63,553 bases of DNA, taken from positions 1 to 63,553 of the forward strand of contig CAYFXE010000018.1 of the NCBI GenBank assembly GCA_964347035.1, read 5' to 3'. Positions within the stretch are counted from its first letter, which is position 1. Every line of letters starts with the position of its first letter. The notes under the pieces were generated by a model, which had not been told where the DNA came from, ran no database searches, and saw only the letters and a program-made list of their open reading frames with translations. Source of the stretch: CAYFXE01 sp964347035. GTDB lineage: Bacteria > Acidobacteriota > Aminicenantia > Aminicenantales > Aminicenantaceae. Both the position numbers and the translations under genes were made by a program. Below are positions 40,748 to 49,504 of this stretch, one piece after another.

Positions 40748-41959
40748 ATGAGTCATTCAATGAAAGACAAGTTAAAATTCCATCTAGTGGAAGAACGCGT
40801 TGGCGCGAATCTCAAGGTCATCGGGATTGGAGGAGGCGGTGGAAACGCTGTCAACAGGATGATCGAGACACAAATCGCTGGCGTCGAGTTCATCGCTGTC
40901 AACACGGACCTTCAGGCCCTGAGCAACAACAAATCCGGCATCAAAGTCCAGATTGGCACAGAGCTGACCAAAGGACTCGGCTCAGGCGGCCGGCCGGATA
41001 TCGGAAAGCAAGCCGCCATGGAAGATACCGAAAAGCTCATCGAACTCATCCAGGGCGCAGACATGGTTTTTCTCACCGCTGGGCTGGGAGGAGGGACAGG
41101 AACAGGGGCCACACCCATCATCGCCAATCTGGCTTCAGAAATGGATATTCTGGCTATCGCCATCGTGACCCTCCCGTTCGAGTTTGAAGGAAAAATCAGG
41201 GCGGAACAGGCCGCTGAGGGGTTATCCGAGCTTAAATCTGCGGTCGACACGGTGATATCCATCCCTAACGAACGGCTCCTGCAGACTGTCAACCTGGATA
41301 CATCCATCCAGGATGCGTTCAAGATGGCCGATGATATCCTTCGTCAGGCTGTGCAGGGAATCTCCGATCTTATCACCAGGCCAGGTCTGATTAACCTCGA
41401 TTTTGCCGATGTCAAGTCCATCATGAAAGGCATGGGTATGGCCTTCATGGGCACAGGAATCGCCTCCGGAGAAAACAGGGCTGTCGATGCAGCCCAAAAA
41501 GCGATATCCAGCCCATTGCTCGTTGACACTTCGATCGAGGGTGCTCAAGGAGTGCTCATCAACATCACAGGCGGCAAGGACGTTACCCTCCATGAAGTCT
41601 CCAAGGCTTCGCAGCTTATCCACAGCCTTGCTCACCTCGAAGCCAACATTATCTTCGGGACCGTGGTCGATGAAGATTTGAAGGAAATGGTCAAAGTGAC
41701 TGTCATCGCCACTGGTTTTGAACACTCTCGTGAGAAAGAAATGATTTCTCCCGATGATTTCACGCCACCCCGGATGGAGACTCCCCCTCCGTTTGGAGTC
41801 GACAAAGAGACGCCTCCCTACATCTTCGAGCCCAAGGGAGGTGAGGCGCTCTGGAACAAGCCGGCCTGGGAGAAGCGCTGGGAGCCTTATGAAACTCCCT
41901 CCTTTATCCGTAAAAACAGGCAGTCGTCCCTGAAAAAGAGCACGCATGAGATCGGCTGA
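40748..41959 (+). CDS. ftsZ: Cell division protein FtsZ
   Basis: Tubulin-like GTPase of the division ring. LKVIGIGGGGGNAVNRMI, LGGGTGTGATPIIA (tubulin signature), the T7 loop NLDFADVKSIM with catalytic Asp residues, and a linker followed by the conserved tail peptide YETPSFIRKNRQ that binds FtsA and others. GAGGAA just before the ATG. 403 residues. The end overlaps the next gene, hutI, by 14 bases. Confidence 0.98.
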   Translation: MSHSMKDKLKFHLVEERVGANLKVIGIGGGGGNAVNRMIETQIAGVEFIAVNTDLQALSNNKSGIKVQIGTELTKGLGSGGRPDIGKQAAMEDTEKLIELIQGADMVFLTAGLGGGTGTGATPIIANLASEMDILAIAIVTLPFEFEGKIRAEQAAEGLSELKSAVDTVISIPNERLLQTVNLDTSIQDAFKMADDILRQAVQGISDLITRPGLINLDFADVKSIMKGMGMAFMGTGIASGENRAVDAAQKAISSPLLVDTSIEGAQGVLINITGGKDVTLHEVSKASQLIHSLAHLEANIIFGTVVDEDLKEMVKVTVIATGFEHSREKEMISPDDFTPPRMETPPPFGVDKETPPYIFEPKGGEALWNKPAWEKRWEPYETPSFIRKNRQSSLKKSTHEIG

Positions 41960-43223
41960 TCTTTTCGTAGGCCATTGCTGTCAAATCTTAACATGTCAAG
42001 GTAGGATACCAAAGAGAAAGCAAGGGCTCAACGATGTGGGATGTGTTGAAGGAGGAAGCATTGCATCTTACAAAGGAAAGATCGTCTTTATCGGCCAGGA
42101 AAAGGATTTCCAAGCGCAGTTTCGTTTAGAACCAGACGCCGAGACCATTGACGGCCATGACCTCGTCGCACTTCCTGGCTTTGTGGATTCCCACACCCAT
42201 CTCCCTTTTGCTGGAACCAGAGAAAAAGAGTTTGTCCTGAGACTTAAAGGCTTAACCTACCAACAACTGGCTGAAAAAGGGATGGGCATCCAATCCACAG
42301 TCAAAGCCACTCGTCAAGCCTCCAAAAAAGAGCTTCTCACACTCGTCTTATCCCGCCTGGATAGCATGCTCCTCCATGGCACGACCACGACCGAGGCCAA
42401 GAGCGGCTACGGGTTGAACCTTAAGGATGAAATCAAGCAACTCGAGGTCCTGAAAGAAGCCGACGATCTTCATCCCGTAGATATCGTCCCGACCTTCATG
42501 GGAGCCCATGAAGTCCCTACAGAGTTCAAGACGTGCAAGGACGACTATATCGAACTCATTATCCAGGAAATTCTTCCTGAGGTTAAACAGAGAAATTTGG
42601 CTGAATTTTTCGATGTCTTCTGTGAAGAAGGTGTCTATTCTGTGGAGGAATCGAGAAGGATGATCCAGGCCGCCCGACAGGCTGGGTTTAAAATCCGTAT
42701 TCACGCCGATGAATTCTCACCACTGGGAGGGGCCCAGCTTGCAGCCGAGCAAGAAGCCTTATCGGCTGACCATCTGATCAACAGTACAGAGCAAGGTATC
42801 CAAGCGCTAGCTCAGAGCTCGACCGCGGCCACTTTTCTGCCTGCTGTTCCCTTTTTCTTGATGCAGGAGAACAGGGCACCGGCTCGGGAATTCATCGATG
42901 CCGGTGCGATCGTAGCGTTGGCTACAGATTTCAATCCTGGAAGTTCAATGACAGAATCCATGCTTTTTATCATCCAGCTGGCGGTTTTTACCATGAAGAT
43001 GAGCATCGAAGAAGCCATCAACGCAGCCACTGTTAATTCCTCCTATGCGTTAGCCAGGGATCAGGATATCGGAAGTCTTGAAGTCGGCAAGAGGATGGAT
43101 ATTGTTCTCTTCGAGGCGCCAAACTATGCCTCTCTTGTTTACCACTTAGGCATAAATCCCGTGAAACACGTCATCAAAAACGGAAAAATAGTGGTCAGAG
43201 ATGGCCAAATCCTCCGTCAGTAA
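41946..43223 (+). CDS. hutI: Imidazolonepropionase HutI
   Basis: Third enzyme of histidine degradation, hydrolysing imidazolone-5-propionate to formiminoglutamate. Amidohydrolase motifs: ALPGFVDSHTHLPFAGTR (metal His-x-His), TTTTEAKSGYGLNL, PTFMGAHEVP, KIRIHADEFSPLGGAQLA, ADHL, and ALATDFNPGSSMTES. 425 residues. No other hut gene is visible. The start overlaps the ftsZ reading frame by 14 bases and there is no separate promoter, so it appears to be the last gene of the dcw transcript, an unusual position. Confidence 0.93.
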   Translation: MRSADLFVGHCCQILTCQGRIPKRKQGLNDVGCVEGGSIASYKGKIVFIGQEKDFQAQFRLEPDAETIDGHDLVALPGFVDSHTHLPFAGTREKEFVLRLKGLTYQQLAEKGMGIQSTVKATRQASKKELLTLVLSRLDSMLLHGTTTTEAKSGYGLNLKDEIKQLEVLKEADDLHPVDIVPTFMGAHEVPTEFKTCKDDYIELIIQEILPEVKQRNLAEFFDVFCEEGVYSVEESRRMIQAARQAGFKIRIHADEFSPLGGAQLAAEQEALSADHLINSTEQGIQALAQSSTAATFLPAVPFFLMQENRAPAREFIDAGAIVALATDFNPGSSMTESMLFIIQLAVFTMKMSIEEAINAATVNSSYALARDQDIGSLEVGKRMDIVLFEAPNYASLVYHLGINPVKHVIKNGKIVVRDGQILRQ

Positions 43224-43340
43224 CTCAGTAAATTAATTACTCAGTTGATCAGTTACTCAGGTATTTGATAAAATTCTCTGAAATCTTTTCCCCTCTGAGT
43301 TACTGTGTCACTGAGCTACCTAAAAACTGAAATAGAGTTT
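43224..43340. repeat. Imperfect palindrome of ACTCAGTTACTC type
   Basis: Between hutI and the next gene lie repeated CAGTAACTCAGTAAA, ATTACTCAGTTGATCAGTTA and, in inverse sense, CTGAGTTACTGTGTCACTGA. The two ends can pair into an imperfect hairpin. The block GTGTCACTGAG also occurs at 47293-47305, where it again follows the end of a gene, so this is a dispersed element. Confidence 0.6.
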
Positions 43341-43380
43341 ATTCAATACAAAGCGCCGCAATGAGGACAGCGTTTTTTCG

Positions 43381-44121
43381 ATGAATCCAAAAAAACAAGA
43401 TGATATTTTCCTATCGGTCGTCATCCCCGCTTACAACGAAGAAAATCAAATTGCTCAAACACTTGTCGAAATCAGTCAATACTTGGATCAGCAGGAATAC
43501 CTGAGTGAAATCATCGTCGTCAATGACGGTAGTACCGACCTGACAAAACAGCGTTGTTTAGAAACTCTGAAGGACAGGCCGAATTTTCGAGTCTTGAGTC
43601 GAATCGAAAATATGGGAAAAGGTTTTTCCATTAAACAAGGTATCCTTCAAACTAAAGGAAGATTTATTCTGTTTTCAGACGCGGATCTTTCCACTCCGAT
43701 CGAGGAATTGGATCATTTCTTACCTTGGACAAAAGAATATGAGGTGGTTATCGGCTCGCGCGCCCTGCCCGACTCAGACATCCAGGTTCACCAATCTTTC
43801 TTCCGCGAAAATATGGGAAAGATGTTCAACATTTTCGTCCGCCTCCTTATCATGAGAGGGATTAAAGACACACAATGCGGATTCAAGCTATTCCAAAGAG
43901 GTGTGGCATTCGATATCTTCCCTCGAATCAAATGCAAAAGTTTCAGTTTCGATGTCGAGGTGCTGTACCTCTGCCGCAAACTGGGTTACAGCATTAAACA
44001 GATACCCGTCATCTGGAGGAACTCTCCCGAGAGTAAAGTTCACCTCTTCTCCAGCTCAACACGAATGTTTTTGGATTTATTCCGGATTAGATATCATCAT
44101 TCATTTCTGTCAGAAGAATAA
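43381..44121 (+). CDS. Family 2 glycosyltransferase, dolichyl/polyprenyl-phosphate sugar synthase type
   Basis: GT-A fold: LSVVIPAYNEENQIAQTL, IIVVNDGSTDLT, GKGFSIKQGIL, FILFSDADLSTPIEELDHFL (DxD-like), and VVIGSRALPDS, followed by TQCGFKLFQRGVA. This pattern fits ALG5/DPM1-like enzymes that load a sugar onto a lipid phosphate carrier. 246 residues. The next gene is a GT39-like membrane glycosyltransferase that would use such a carrier, so the pair probably works together. Confidence 0.88.
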   Translation: MNPKKQDDIFLSVVIPAYNEENQIAQTLVEISQYLDQQEYLSEIIVVNDGSTDLTKQRCLETLKDRPNFRVLSRIENMGKGFSIKQGILQTKGRFILFSDADLSTPIEELDHFLPWTKEYEVVIGSRALPDSDIQVHQSFFRENMGKMFNIFVRLLIMRGIKDTQCGFKLFQRGVAFDIFPRIKCKSFSFDVEVLYLCRKLGYSIKQIPVIWRNSPESKVHLFSSSTRMFLDLFRIRYHHSFLSEE

Positions 44122-44128
44122 GAATATC

Positions 44129-45511
44129 ATGGGTAATAAGAATCAGAATCCAAAAACATCGCTTATCTTCTTGCTCTTTTTCGTCCTGATCGTTAGGCTG
44201 CTCTATTTAGCGATGTTCCATCATCAAATCTTCCTGGGGCCATCGACTCTCTTCGAGCAGGCCTTTGTCGCCACGAATATTTTGGAGGGGAACGGCCTCA
44301 AGAGTTACCAGATCCCTCCCCGAGTCGTTGAGCCCGAAGAACCTTCACGACTCTTAGACCCTGAGGACTACATCCTAACTTCTCCGGTATTGGTTCCCTA
44401 CGTCAAGGATGTCACTGGTTACGCATTTTTCCTGGCTTTTCTCTGGCTGATATCGGGCGTAAAACTCTGGATCTTGGCCCAAGGAGTCCAGATTCTCTTT
44501 GATCTCATAGCCTCGTTGGGACTGTATTTTCTGACGAAAACAGCCTTCGGGCAAAAAGCGGCTCTGCTGTGCGTCTTTGTTTTCTCGATTCTCTTTTTCG
44601 AGGCTCGGGCAAGTGTTGTCCCCTATAAAGACATATTTAACCTGTATTTCATGCTGATTATCACTCTTTTCGCCAGTAAAATCTTCTTCCAGAAAGTGAA
44701 ACCGCTTGTGTGGTTTATCTTCATCTGTCTTGTTACAGGTTTAGGTTTTTATTTCATGCCCTCGCTGGTTCTCTACCCCCTTTTTCTGACTGGAATCTTG
44801 ATAGTGTTCAAGCGGATACGCTGGAAGATCGGGGTGTCTTTCTTGCTGATAACAGTGGTTGTGGTGGGTCTCGTGATTTTTCCCCACCTGAACCATGTCC
44901 GTTCCAATGACGATAATCCCCAGATTCCTAAACCTTTATTCTGGTACCGATTCTGGCTCGGGACGAAAATAGAGCTCTTCTATTCAACACAGGAAGAACG
45001 ATTTGAGGATTATTTCAAGGAAAAAATCGATTCAACTGGCTTGACTCTCGAGGAGATCTGTAAACAGGAGTTCTTGGACTATGTCAAGAACAACCCGTTA
45101 AAATATGTCCTGAACACGGGGAAGAAACTTCTGTTCGGGATGTTCCTCGTTTACGCTAACGCCGGAGATTGCACCTATGCCAAAAGCTGGAGCCATTATC
45201 GTTCGACTCATCCTCAGGCCAGTTTTAAGGATTATGCACTCACCCACCCCCTCCGTATTTTAGGTATGATTCTAGGAACACTATCCATTTCTCTCCTCTT
45301 TCCACTCTCCCTCGTTTCTGTTTTCATCCTCATCAGAGAGAAAAAGTGGGCTTTAGCTCTCTTCTTCTTCCATATTCCCTGCTACTTCCTCCTTCTTCAC
45401 ATGTTCTTCCACTATGAAGCCAGGTATCTGTTAGGGACTTTGCCTGGATATGTTCCTCTCGTGGGATATCTGCTGACAAAATTCCGATTTTTCAGGAGAA
45501 AAAGCGCTTAG
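44129..45511 (+). CDS. GT39-like polytopic membrane glycosyltransferase
   Basis: 460 residues with about nine to eleven helices (for example LIFLLFFVLIVRLLYLAMFH, then WILAQGVQILFDLIASLGLY, and LALFFFHIPCYFLLLHMFFH). Layout, with a first-loop acidic patch (FEQAFVATNILEGNGL) and a large loop between helices 1 and 2, resembles ArnT/PMT-type (family 39) enzymes that transfer sugar from polyprenyl phosphate. The open frame begins at 43901 inside the previous gene; I use ATG 44129 where the membrane protein begins. Specific acceptor unknown. Confidence 0.7.
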   Translation: MGNKNQNPKTSLIFLLFFVLIVRLLYLAMFHHQIFLGPSTLFEQAFVATNILEGNGLKSYQIPPRVVEPEEPSRLLDPEDYILTSPVLVPYVKDVTGYAFFLAFLWLISGVKLWILAQGVQILFDLIASLGLYFLTKTAFGQKAALLCVFVFSILFFEARASVVPYKDIFNLYFMLIITLFASKIFFQKVKPLVWFIFICLVTGLGFYFMPSLVLYPLFLTGILIVFKRIRWKIGVSFLLITVVVVGLVIFPHLNHVRSNDDNPQIPKPLFWYRFWLGTKIELFYSTQEERFEDYFKEKIDSTGLTLEEICKQEFLDYVKNNPLKYVLNTGKKLLFGMFLVYANAGDCTYAKSWSHYRSTHPQASFKDYALTHPLRILGMILGTLSISLLFPLSLVSVFILIREKKWALALFFFHIPCYFLLLHMFFHYEARYLLGTLPGYVPLVGYLLTKFRFFRRKSA

Positions 45512-45527
45512 ATTTCAAGTTTTAAAG

Positions 45528-47198
45528 ATGAGTTTAGGTTTCCTTGCTCTACTGGCGCTCATGCCGATCATCATGGTCTTCGGCCTCATCGTCCTGTTTA
45601 AATGGCCGGCCACACGAGCTATGCCCGTAGCCTACATCATTACCTGCATCCTAGCATTGGCTGTCTGGAAGGCCCCCTTTCTTCAAGTGGCCGCTGCTTC
45701 TATCGATGGCCTGGTCACAGCGGCCTCGATTCTGTATATCGTCCTGGGAGCCGTTCTCCTTCTCAACCTCTTCCAAGAAAGCAGAGCCATACTCACCATT
45801 AGACGAAGCATGTTCCAAGTCTCGGCTGACCGCAGAGTTCAAGCCATCATCATTGCTTTCCTGTTCGGCTCTTTCATCGAAGGCGCGGCCGGTTTTGGGA
45901 CTCCGGCGGCTGTGGCTGCCCCGCTTTTGGTTGCCATCGGCTTTCCGGCTATGGCCGCTGTCATGGTGGCCCTGATTATCCAGAGTACTCCTGTATCGTT
46001 CGGTGCAGTCGGAACTCCCATCCTCATCGGAGTCAACGCTGGATTGAGCGGCCAAGCGGAAGTCACTCAATACCTGAGCTTCCATCAGCTTGACTTCACA
46101 ACCTATCTCCATTCCATCGGAAGCAAGGTAGCTATTATTCACGGCATAACAGGAACTCTCATCCCGATTATCCTTGTTGTTATGATGACCCGTTTTTTCG
46201 GTCAGAAAAAGAGCTGGAAAGACGGCTTTGCCATATTCCCGTTTGCTCTCTTCGCCGGGCTCTGCTTCACGGTCCCGTATACGCTGACCGGTGTCTTCCT
46301 GGGTCCAGAGTTCCCTTCCCTCGTGGGCTCACTCTTAGGCTTGTCTATCGTCATCCCCCTGGCAAAATCTGGATTCCTCATTCCCAAAGAAACCTGGAAT
46401 TTTCCGGCTGAAAAGGATTGGCCATCGGAATGGAAGGGCCAAGGCATCGAATCCCACATAAAGGGGAACCATTCCCCTTTTTCAGTCTTGAGGGCTTGGC
46501 TACCTTATGTCTTGGTAGCTTTCCTTCTTTTATTCAGTCGACTTTGGCCTCCTTTAAAGAATGCTCTGGCTTCTGTGGCTTTTCGGTGGGATAGAATCTT
46601 CAAGACCTCTATCAGCACGAGCTTCCAGCCTCTGTATCTCCCCGGCTTTCTGTTTCTCATCGTGGTCCTCCTTACTATTCTTATCCACAGAATCTCAAAA
46701 AAACAGTTGAAAAGGGCCGCTCTCCGGTCCTTTCAAAATCTTCTCGGTCCAGCCATTGCCCTTGGATTCGCCGTGCCGATGGTCAAGGTGTTTATCAACA
46801 GCGGAGTTCAGGATGGATTGGAGAAGATGCCTGTTGTCCTGGCCACAGGAGCATCGGTGCTCGTCGGAAAAGGATGGACTGTCTTTGCTGCAGTCATCGG
46901 GGCCATGGGCGCCTTCATCGCCGGGAGCAACACCTTCTCCAACATGATGTTCTCGCTATTTCAGTTTGCCACGGCTCTTAAGACAGGGGCGATTCCGGGT
47001 GTCATTGTGGCCCTTCAGGCCGTGGGCGGAGCGGCCGGAAACATGATCTGTGTTCACAATGTTGTTGCCGCTTCGGCTGTGGTAGGTCTTTTAGGAAGAG
47101 AGGGACTGCTGATCCGCAAGACATTGATCCCGATGACCTATTACCTCATCTTGGCAGCCACCATCGGGATATTCCTGATGCAGATTTTTAGGATATGA
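45528..47198 (+). CDS. L-lactate permease (LctP family)
   Basis: 556-residue transporter with about 13 helices. LctP motifs: SFIEGAAGFGTPAAVAAPLL, VALIIQSTPVSFGAVGTPIL and the late FIAGSNTFSNMMFSLFQF and GAAGNMICVHNVVAASAVVG. It takes up lactate or glycolate with protons. No lactate dehydrogenase is beside it. It follows the GT39-like gene by 16 bases but the link is probably accidental. Confidence 0.92.
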   Translation: MSLGFLALLALMPIIMVFGLIVLFKWPATRAMPVAYIITCILALAVWKAPFLQVAAASIDGLVTAASILYIVLGAVLLLNLFQESRAILTIRRSMFQVSADRRVQAIIIAFLFGSFIEGAAGFGTPAAVAAPLLVAIGFPAMAAVMVALIIQSTPVSFGAVGTPILIGVNAGLSGQAEVTQYLSFHQLDFTTYLHSIGSKVAIIHGITGTLIPIILVVMMTRFFGQKKSWKDGFAIFPFALFAGLCFTVPYTLTGVFLGPEFPSLVGSLLGLSIVIPLAKSGFLIPKETWNFPAEKDWPSEWKGQGIESHIKGNHSPFSVLRAWLPYVLVAFLLLFSRLWPPLKNALASVAFRWDRIFKTSISTSFQPLYLPGFLFLIVVLLTILIHRISKKQLKRAALRSFQNLLGPAIALGFAVPMVKVFINSGVQDGLEKMPVVLATGASVLVGKGWTVFAAVIGAMGAFIAGSNTFSNMMFSLFQFATALKTGAIPGVIVALQAVGGAAGNMICVHNVVAASAVVGLLGREGLLIRKTLIPMTYYLILAATIGIFLMQIFRI

Positions 47199-47230
47199 CA
47201 TCAATGACTCTGTAAGTCGGTACTCCATTA

Positions 47231-47310
47231 TTTGTCATCCCTGCGGAGGCAGGTGCAGAAATGACAAAAAAGAACAGTGTTACGGAGTGACTGTGTCACT
47301 GAGTTACTTA
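47231..47310. repeat. Repeat remnants: TTTGTCAT inverted repeat and GTGTCACTGAGTTAC block
   Basis: TTTGTCAT (47231-47238) and ATGACAAA (47261-47268) enclose a CCTGCGGAGGCAGG core, a common dispersed palindrome in draft genomes of this kind. It is followed at about 47281 by ACGGAGTGACTGTGTCACTG, part of which recurs at 43300-43330. Non-coding; separates convergent genes. Confidence 0.6.
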
Positions 47311-47313
47311 AGA

Positions 47314-47877
47314 TCATAGGGTGATAAGTTCCTGTATTTTTGCCGCAGCGAGTTGGCCAAGACGGCGACAGACTTTGCTCGTCGTTCCCTCTGTCCGAAT
47401 TTCGGAACATTTCATGGGAGCTAGGGAAGTCCACCACTTCCAGTATGCCTGCACCCACTGCTTGCATTGTTCTTTCGCCTCTTTTCTTTCTGTCTCCAAC
47501 ATGCCTGTTCGGACTCCGATAGCCATGATACCAGCAGTCAGAAACCCGCAGAGATCTCTGTGATACATCCCCCCGCCAAATCCACTGGCGACCCAAACCA
47601 ATTCTTTTGGTTGCTTCATATGCCTCAAGGCAACCATGAATAGAGACTCGGCACAACTGTATCCCTTGCCAAAAAAGTTTGCAATATCATCAGCCATGGA
47701 AAACTTTTTAACCCATTCGACCTCTTGCTGGGTCAGCTCTTCTTTCAATTCCAGTGGAGTTTGGGAATTTTGATTAAGTAAAGAATCCCAACCAAGCAAG
47801 CGGCTTCCTACCAGCAAGCTCGAAGCTGAGGCCATAAAAATCCGTCTTGAAAATTTTAAATTCTCAGACATACTCAT
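47314..47877 (-). CDS. Tat-exported C_GCAxxG_C_C family protein
   Basis: 187 residues. A twin-arginine signal (SRRIFMASASSLLVGSRLLG) precedes a domain with the cysteine pattern of the C_GCAxxG_C_C family: GYSCAESLF, FGGGMYHRDLCGFLTAGIMA, then Cys near EQCKQW and KCSEI and KVC. These proteins are thought to bind a redox centre or metal, but the function is unproved. RBS AGGAGG is four bases before the ATG. Co-directional and 15 bases after the M20 hydrolase gene, so likely in the same transcript. Confidence 0.8.
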   Translation of the reverse strand: MSMSENLKFSRRIFMASASSLLVGSRLLGWDSLLNQNSQTPLELKEELTQQEVEWVKKFSMADDIANFFGKGYSCAESLFMVALRHMKQPKELVWVASGFGGGMYHRDLCGFLTAGIMAIGVRTGMLETERKEAKEQCKQWVQAYWKWWTSLAPMKCSEIRTEGTTSKVCRRLGQLAAAKIQELITL

Positions 47878-47892
47878 GATTCCTCCTTAAAA

Positions 47893-49395
47893 TTAAGGCT
47901 CTTTCGACTTCTCTTTCCTCGGCTTGATCGGCGGCTTGAGGTCGGGAGGCAACGGATTTTTATACTCTTTTCCTTTCTTATTCTCCGCCCATTCCTCCCT
48001 CATACTCTTTACAATCTCCGGATTTTCGAGAAAATCAAGCCCGCTGGCCGCCATGACCTTGGCTGCGGTTATCAGGGTTTTGTGTCCGATAGACATCATA
48101 CCGCAGGCGACCGCCGACCAATGATGTCCAGGAGTTCCTACGGGCTTGAAGGCCACGCCAAGTGCAGTTGTCGGGGTTAACCAGCTGACTTCAGCCACAT
48201 CCGACGAGCCGCTCCCCCAGCTTCTCTCCGGAAGCTTGAAGGGCTCGATATCTGTTTTTATTCCTTTCTCCTCCACACCTAATTCCTTTTGAATTTTCAT
48301 GGCAAAGGCTTGTTCGTCTTCTGTAAATTCTGGCGCTCCTACGAGGAGCAGATTTCCGTAGACCACCTCATTTCCCGCTCGGTTTGGAAGCATCTCATGC
48401 ACGCCACTGATGAAATGAATTTTGTAGGTGGTCTCGGTCATCATGGAGGCGGCCTCGATGATCTTCAACACCCGTTTATAATCCTTCTCTACGCTCTCTC
48501 GGTCTATATCCCGGACATAGTACCAGGCTCGAGCATAATCAGGAACCACATTGGGAGCTCCTCCTCCATCGAGGATCACATAATGGATTCTGGCCGTGGG
48601 CTTAAGATGTTCCCGGAGATAATTCAAACCCACGTTTGTTAATTCTATAGCGTCGAGGGCACTGCGGCCATTCCAGGGATCGCCAGCTGAATGAGCTGTC
48701 TGTCCAAACCACTCTACCTGGAACTGATTCATGGCATTGCTCGAACTCAAAGAGACGTTGTTCTCCGAACTCGGGTGCCACTGAATACAACAAGACAGGC
48801 CATCAAATACACCATCCCGGGCCATGAACACTTTGCCGACAACAGTCTCCTCTGCAGGGCAGCCGAAAAGCTTGACCGTTCCCTTGAGATTTTTTTCTAC
48901 CATCACCTGTTTAATGGCTACAGCTGCAGCTGTGCTGGCGGTGCCAAAAATGTTGTGGCCACATCCGTGTCCGGGTCTCCCCTCTTCAGTTGGTTTTTTG
49001 TAAGGAACAGGCTCTTGAGACAGGCCGGGTAAGGCGTCATACTCTGCCAAGATACCGATAACGGGCTCGCCCGCACCATAAACGGCCACAAAGGCCGTAG
49101 GCATCCCGGCCACACTCCTGGTCACTTGGAAACCGCTTTTCTCCAAGTAGGAAGCCAGGAGTTCAGCCGACTCATACTCCTCCATGGCCACTTCGGCCAA
49201 CCTTCCTATCTCATCATTGATCTTGGAAAGCTCTTTGGCGTTGGCCTCAATCCAGGCAAAGGCTTGTTTTTTCAATGAGGTGAGCTTAGCTGGTTTGACA
49301 TGGAGCAGAAGAGGATCTTCTTTTTCTTCACTGGAAAAAAGAAGGATTGAAACGAGAAAAAATATACTGAGAAAAAAAATGAGAGATTTCTTCAT
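47893..49395 (-). CDS. Exported M20 amidohydrolase (AbgB-like)
   Basis: 500-residue zinc hydrolase with signal peptide (SLIFFLSIFFLVSILLFSS). M20D-type motifs: GILAEYDALPGLSQ, GHGCGHNIFGT, GCPAEETVVGK, IQWHPSSENNVS, FGQTAHSAGDPWNGRSALDA, and GTPGHHWSA. The layout is that of aminobenzoyl-glutamate hydrolase subunit B, although an exported form in this genome may act on other N-acylated amino acids or dipeptides. A promoter-like TTGACA-17-TTTTAA lies upstream. Good RBS (GAGGAGG). Confidence 0.88.
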   Translation of the reverse strand: MKKSLIFFLSIFFLVSILLFSSEEKEDPLLLHVKPAKLTSLKKQAFAWIEANAKELSKINDEIGRLAEVAMEEYESAELLASYLEKSGFQVTRSVAGMPTAFVAVYGAGEPVIGILAEYDALPGLSQEPVPYKKPTEEGRPGHGCGHNIFGTASTAAAVAIKQVMVEKNLKGTVKLFGCPAEETVVGKVFMARDGVFDGLSCCIQWHPSSENNVSLSSSNAMNQFQVEWFGQTAHSAGDPWNGRSALDAIELTNVGLNYLREHLKPTARIHYVILDGGGAPNVVPDYARAWYYVRDIDRESVEKDYKRVLKIIEAASMMTETTYKIHFISGVHEMLPNRAGNEVVYGNLLLVGAPEFTEDEQAFAMKIQKELGVEEKGIKTDIEPFKLPERSWGSGSSDVAEVSWLTPTTALGVAFKPVGTPGHHWSAVACGMMSIGHKTLITAAKVMAASGLDFLENPEIVKSMREEWAENKKGKEYKNPLPPDLKPPIKPRKEKSKEP

Positions 49396-49453
49396 TGATT
49401 CCTCCTCGATGGAATAAGGAACTCAGATAAGTAAAAACATATTCAATGAATTA

Positions 49454-49482
49454 TTAAAATGCGAATGTCAAAACAATGTCAA
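49454..49482 (-). promoter_or_regulatory. Probable promoter for the M20 hydrolase / C_GCAxxG_C_C pair
   Basis: On the minus strand TTGACA (49477-49482) is followed by a 17-base spacer and TTTTAA (49454-49459; TTTAAT with an 18-base spacer is also possible). It lies 59-87 bases before the M20 start. Confidence 0.45.
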
Positions 49483-49504
49483 GAAAAAAACAAATTCGTC
49501 CGAT

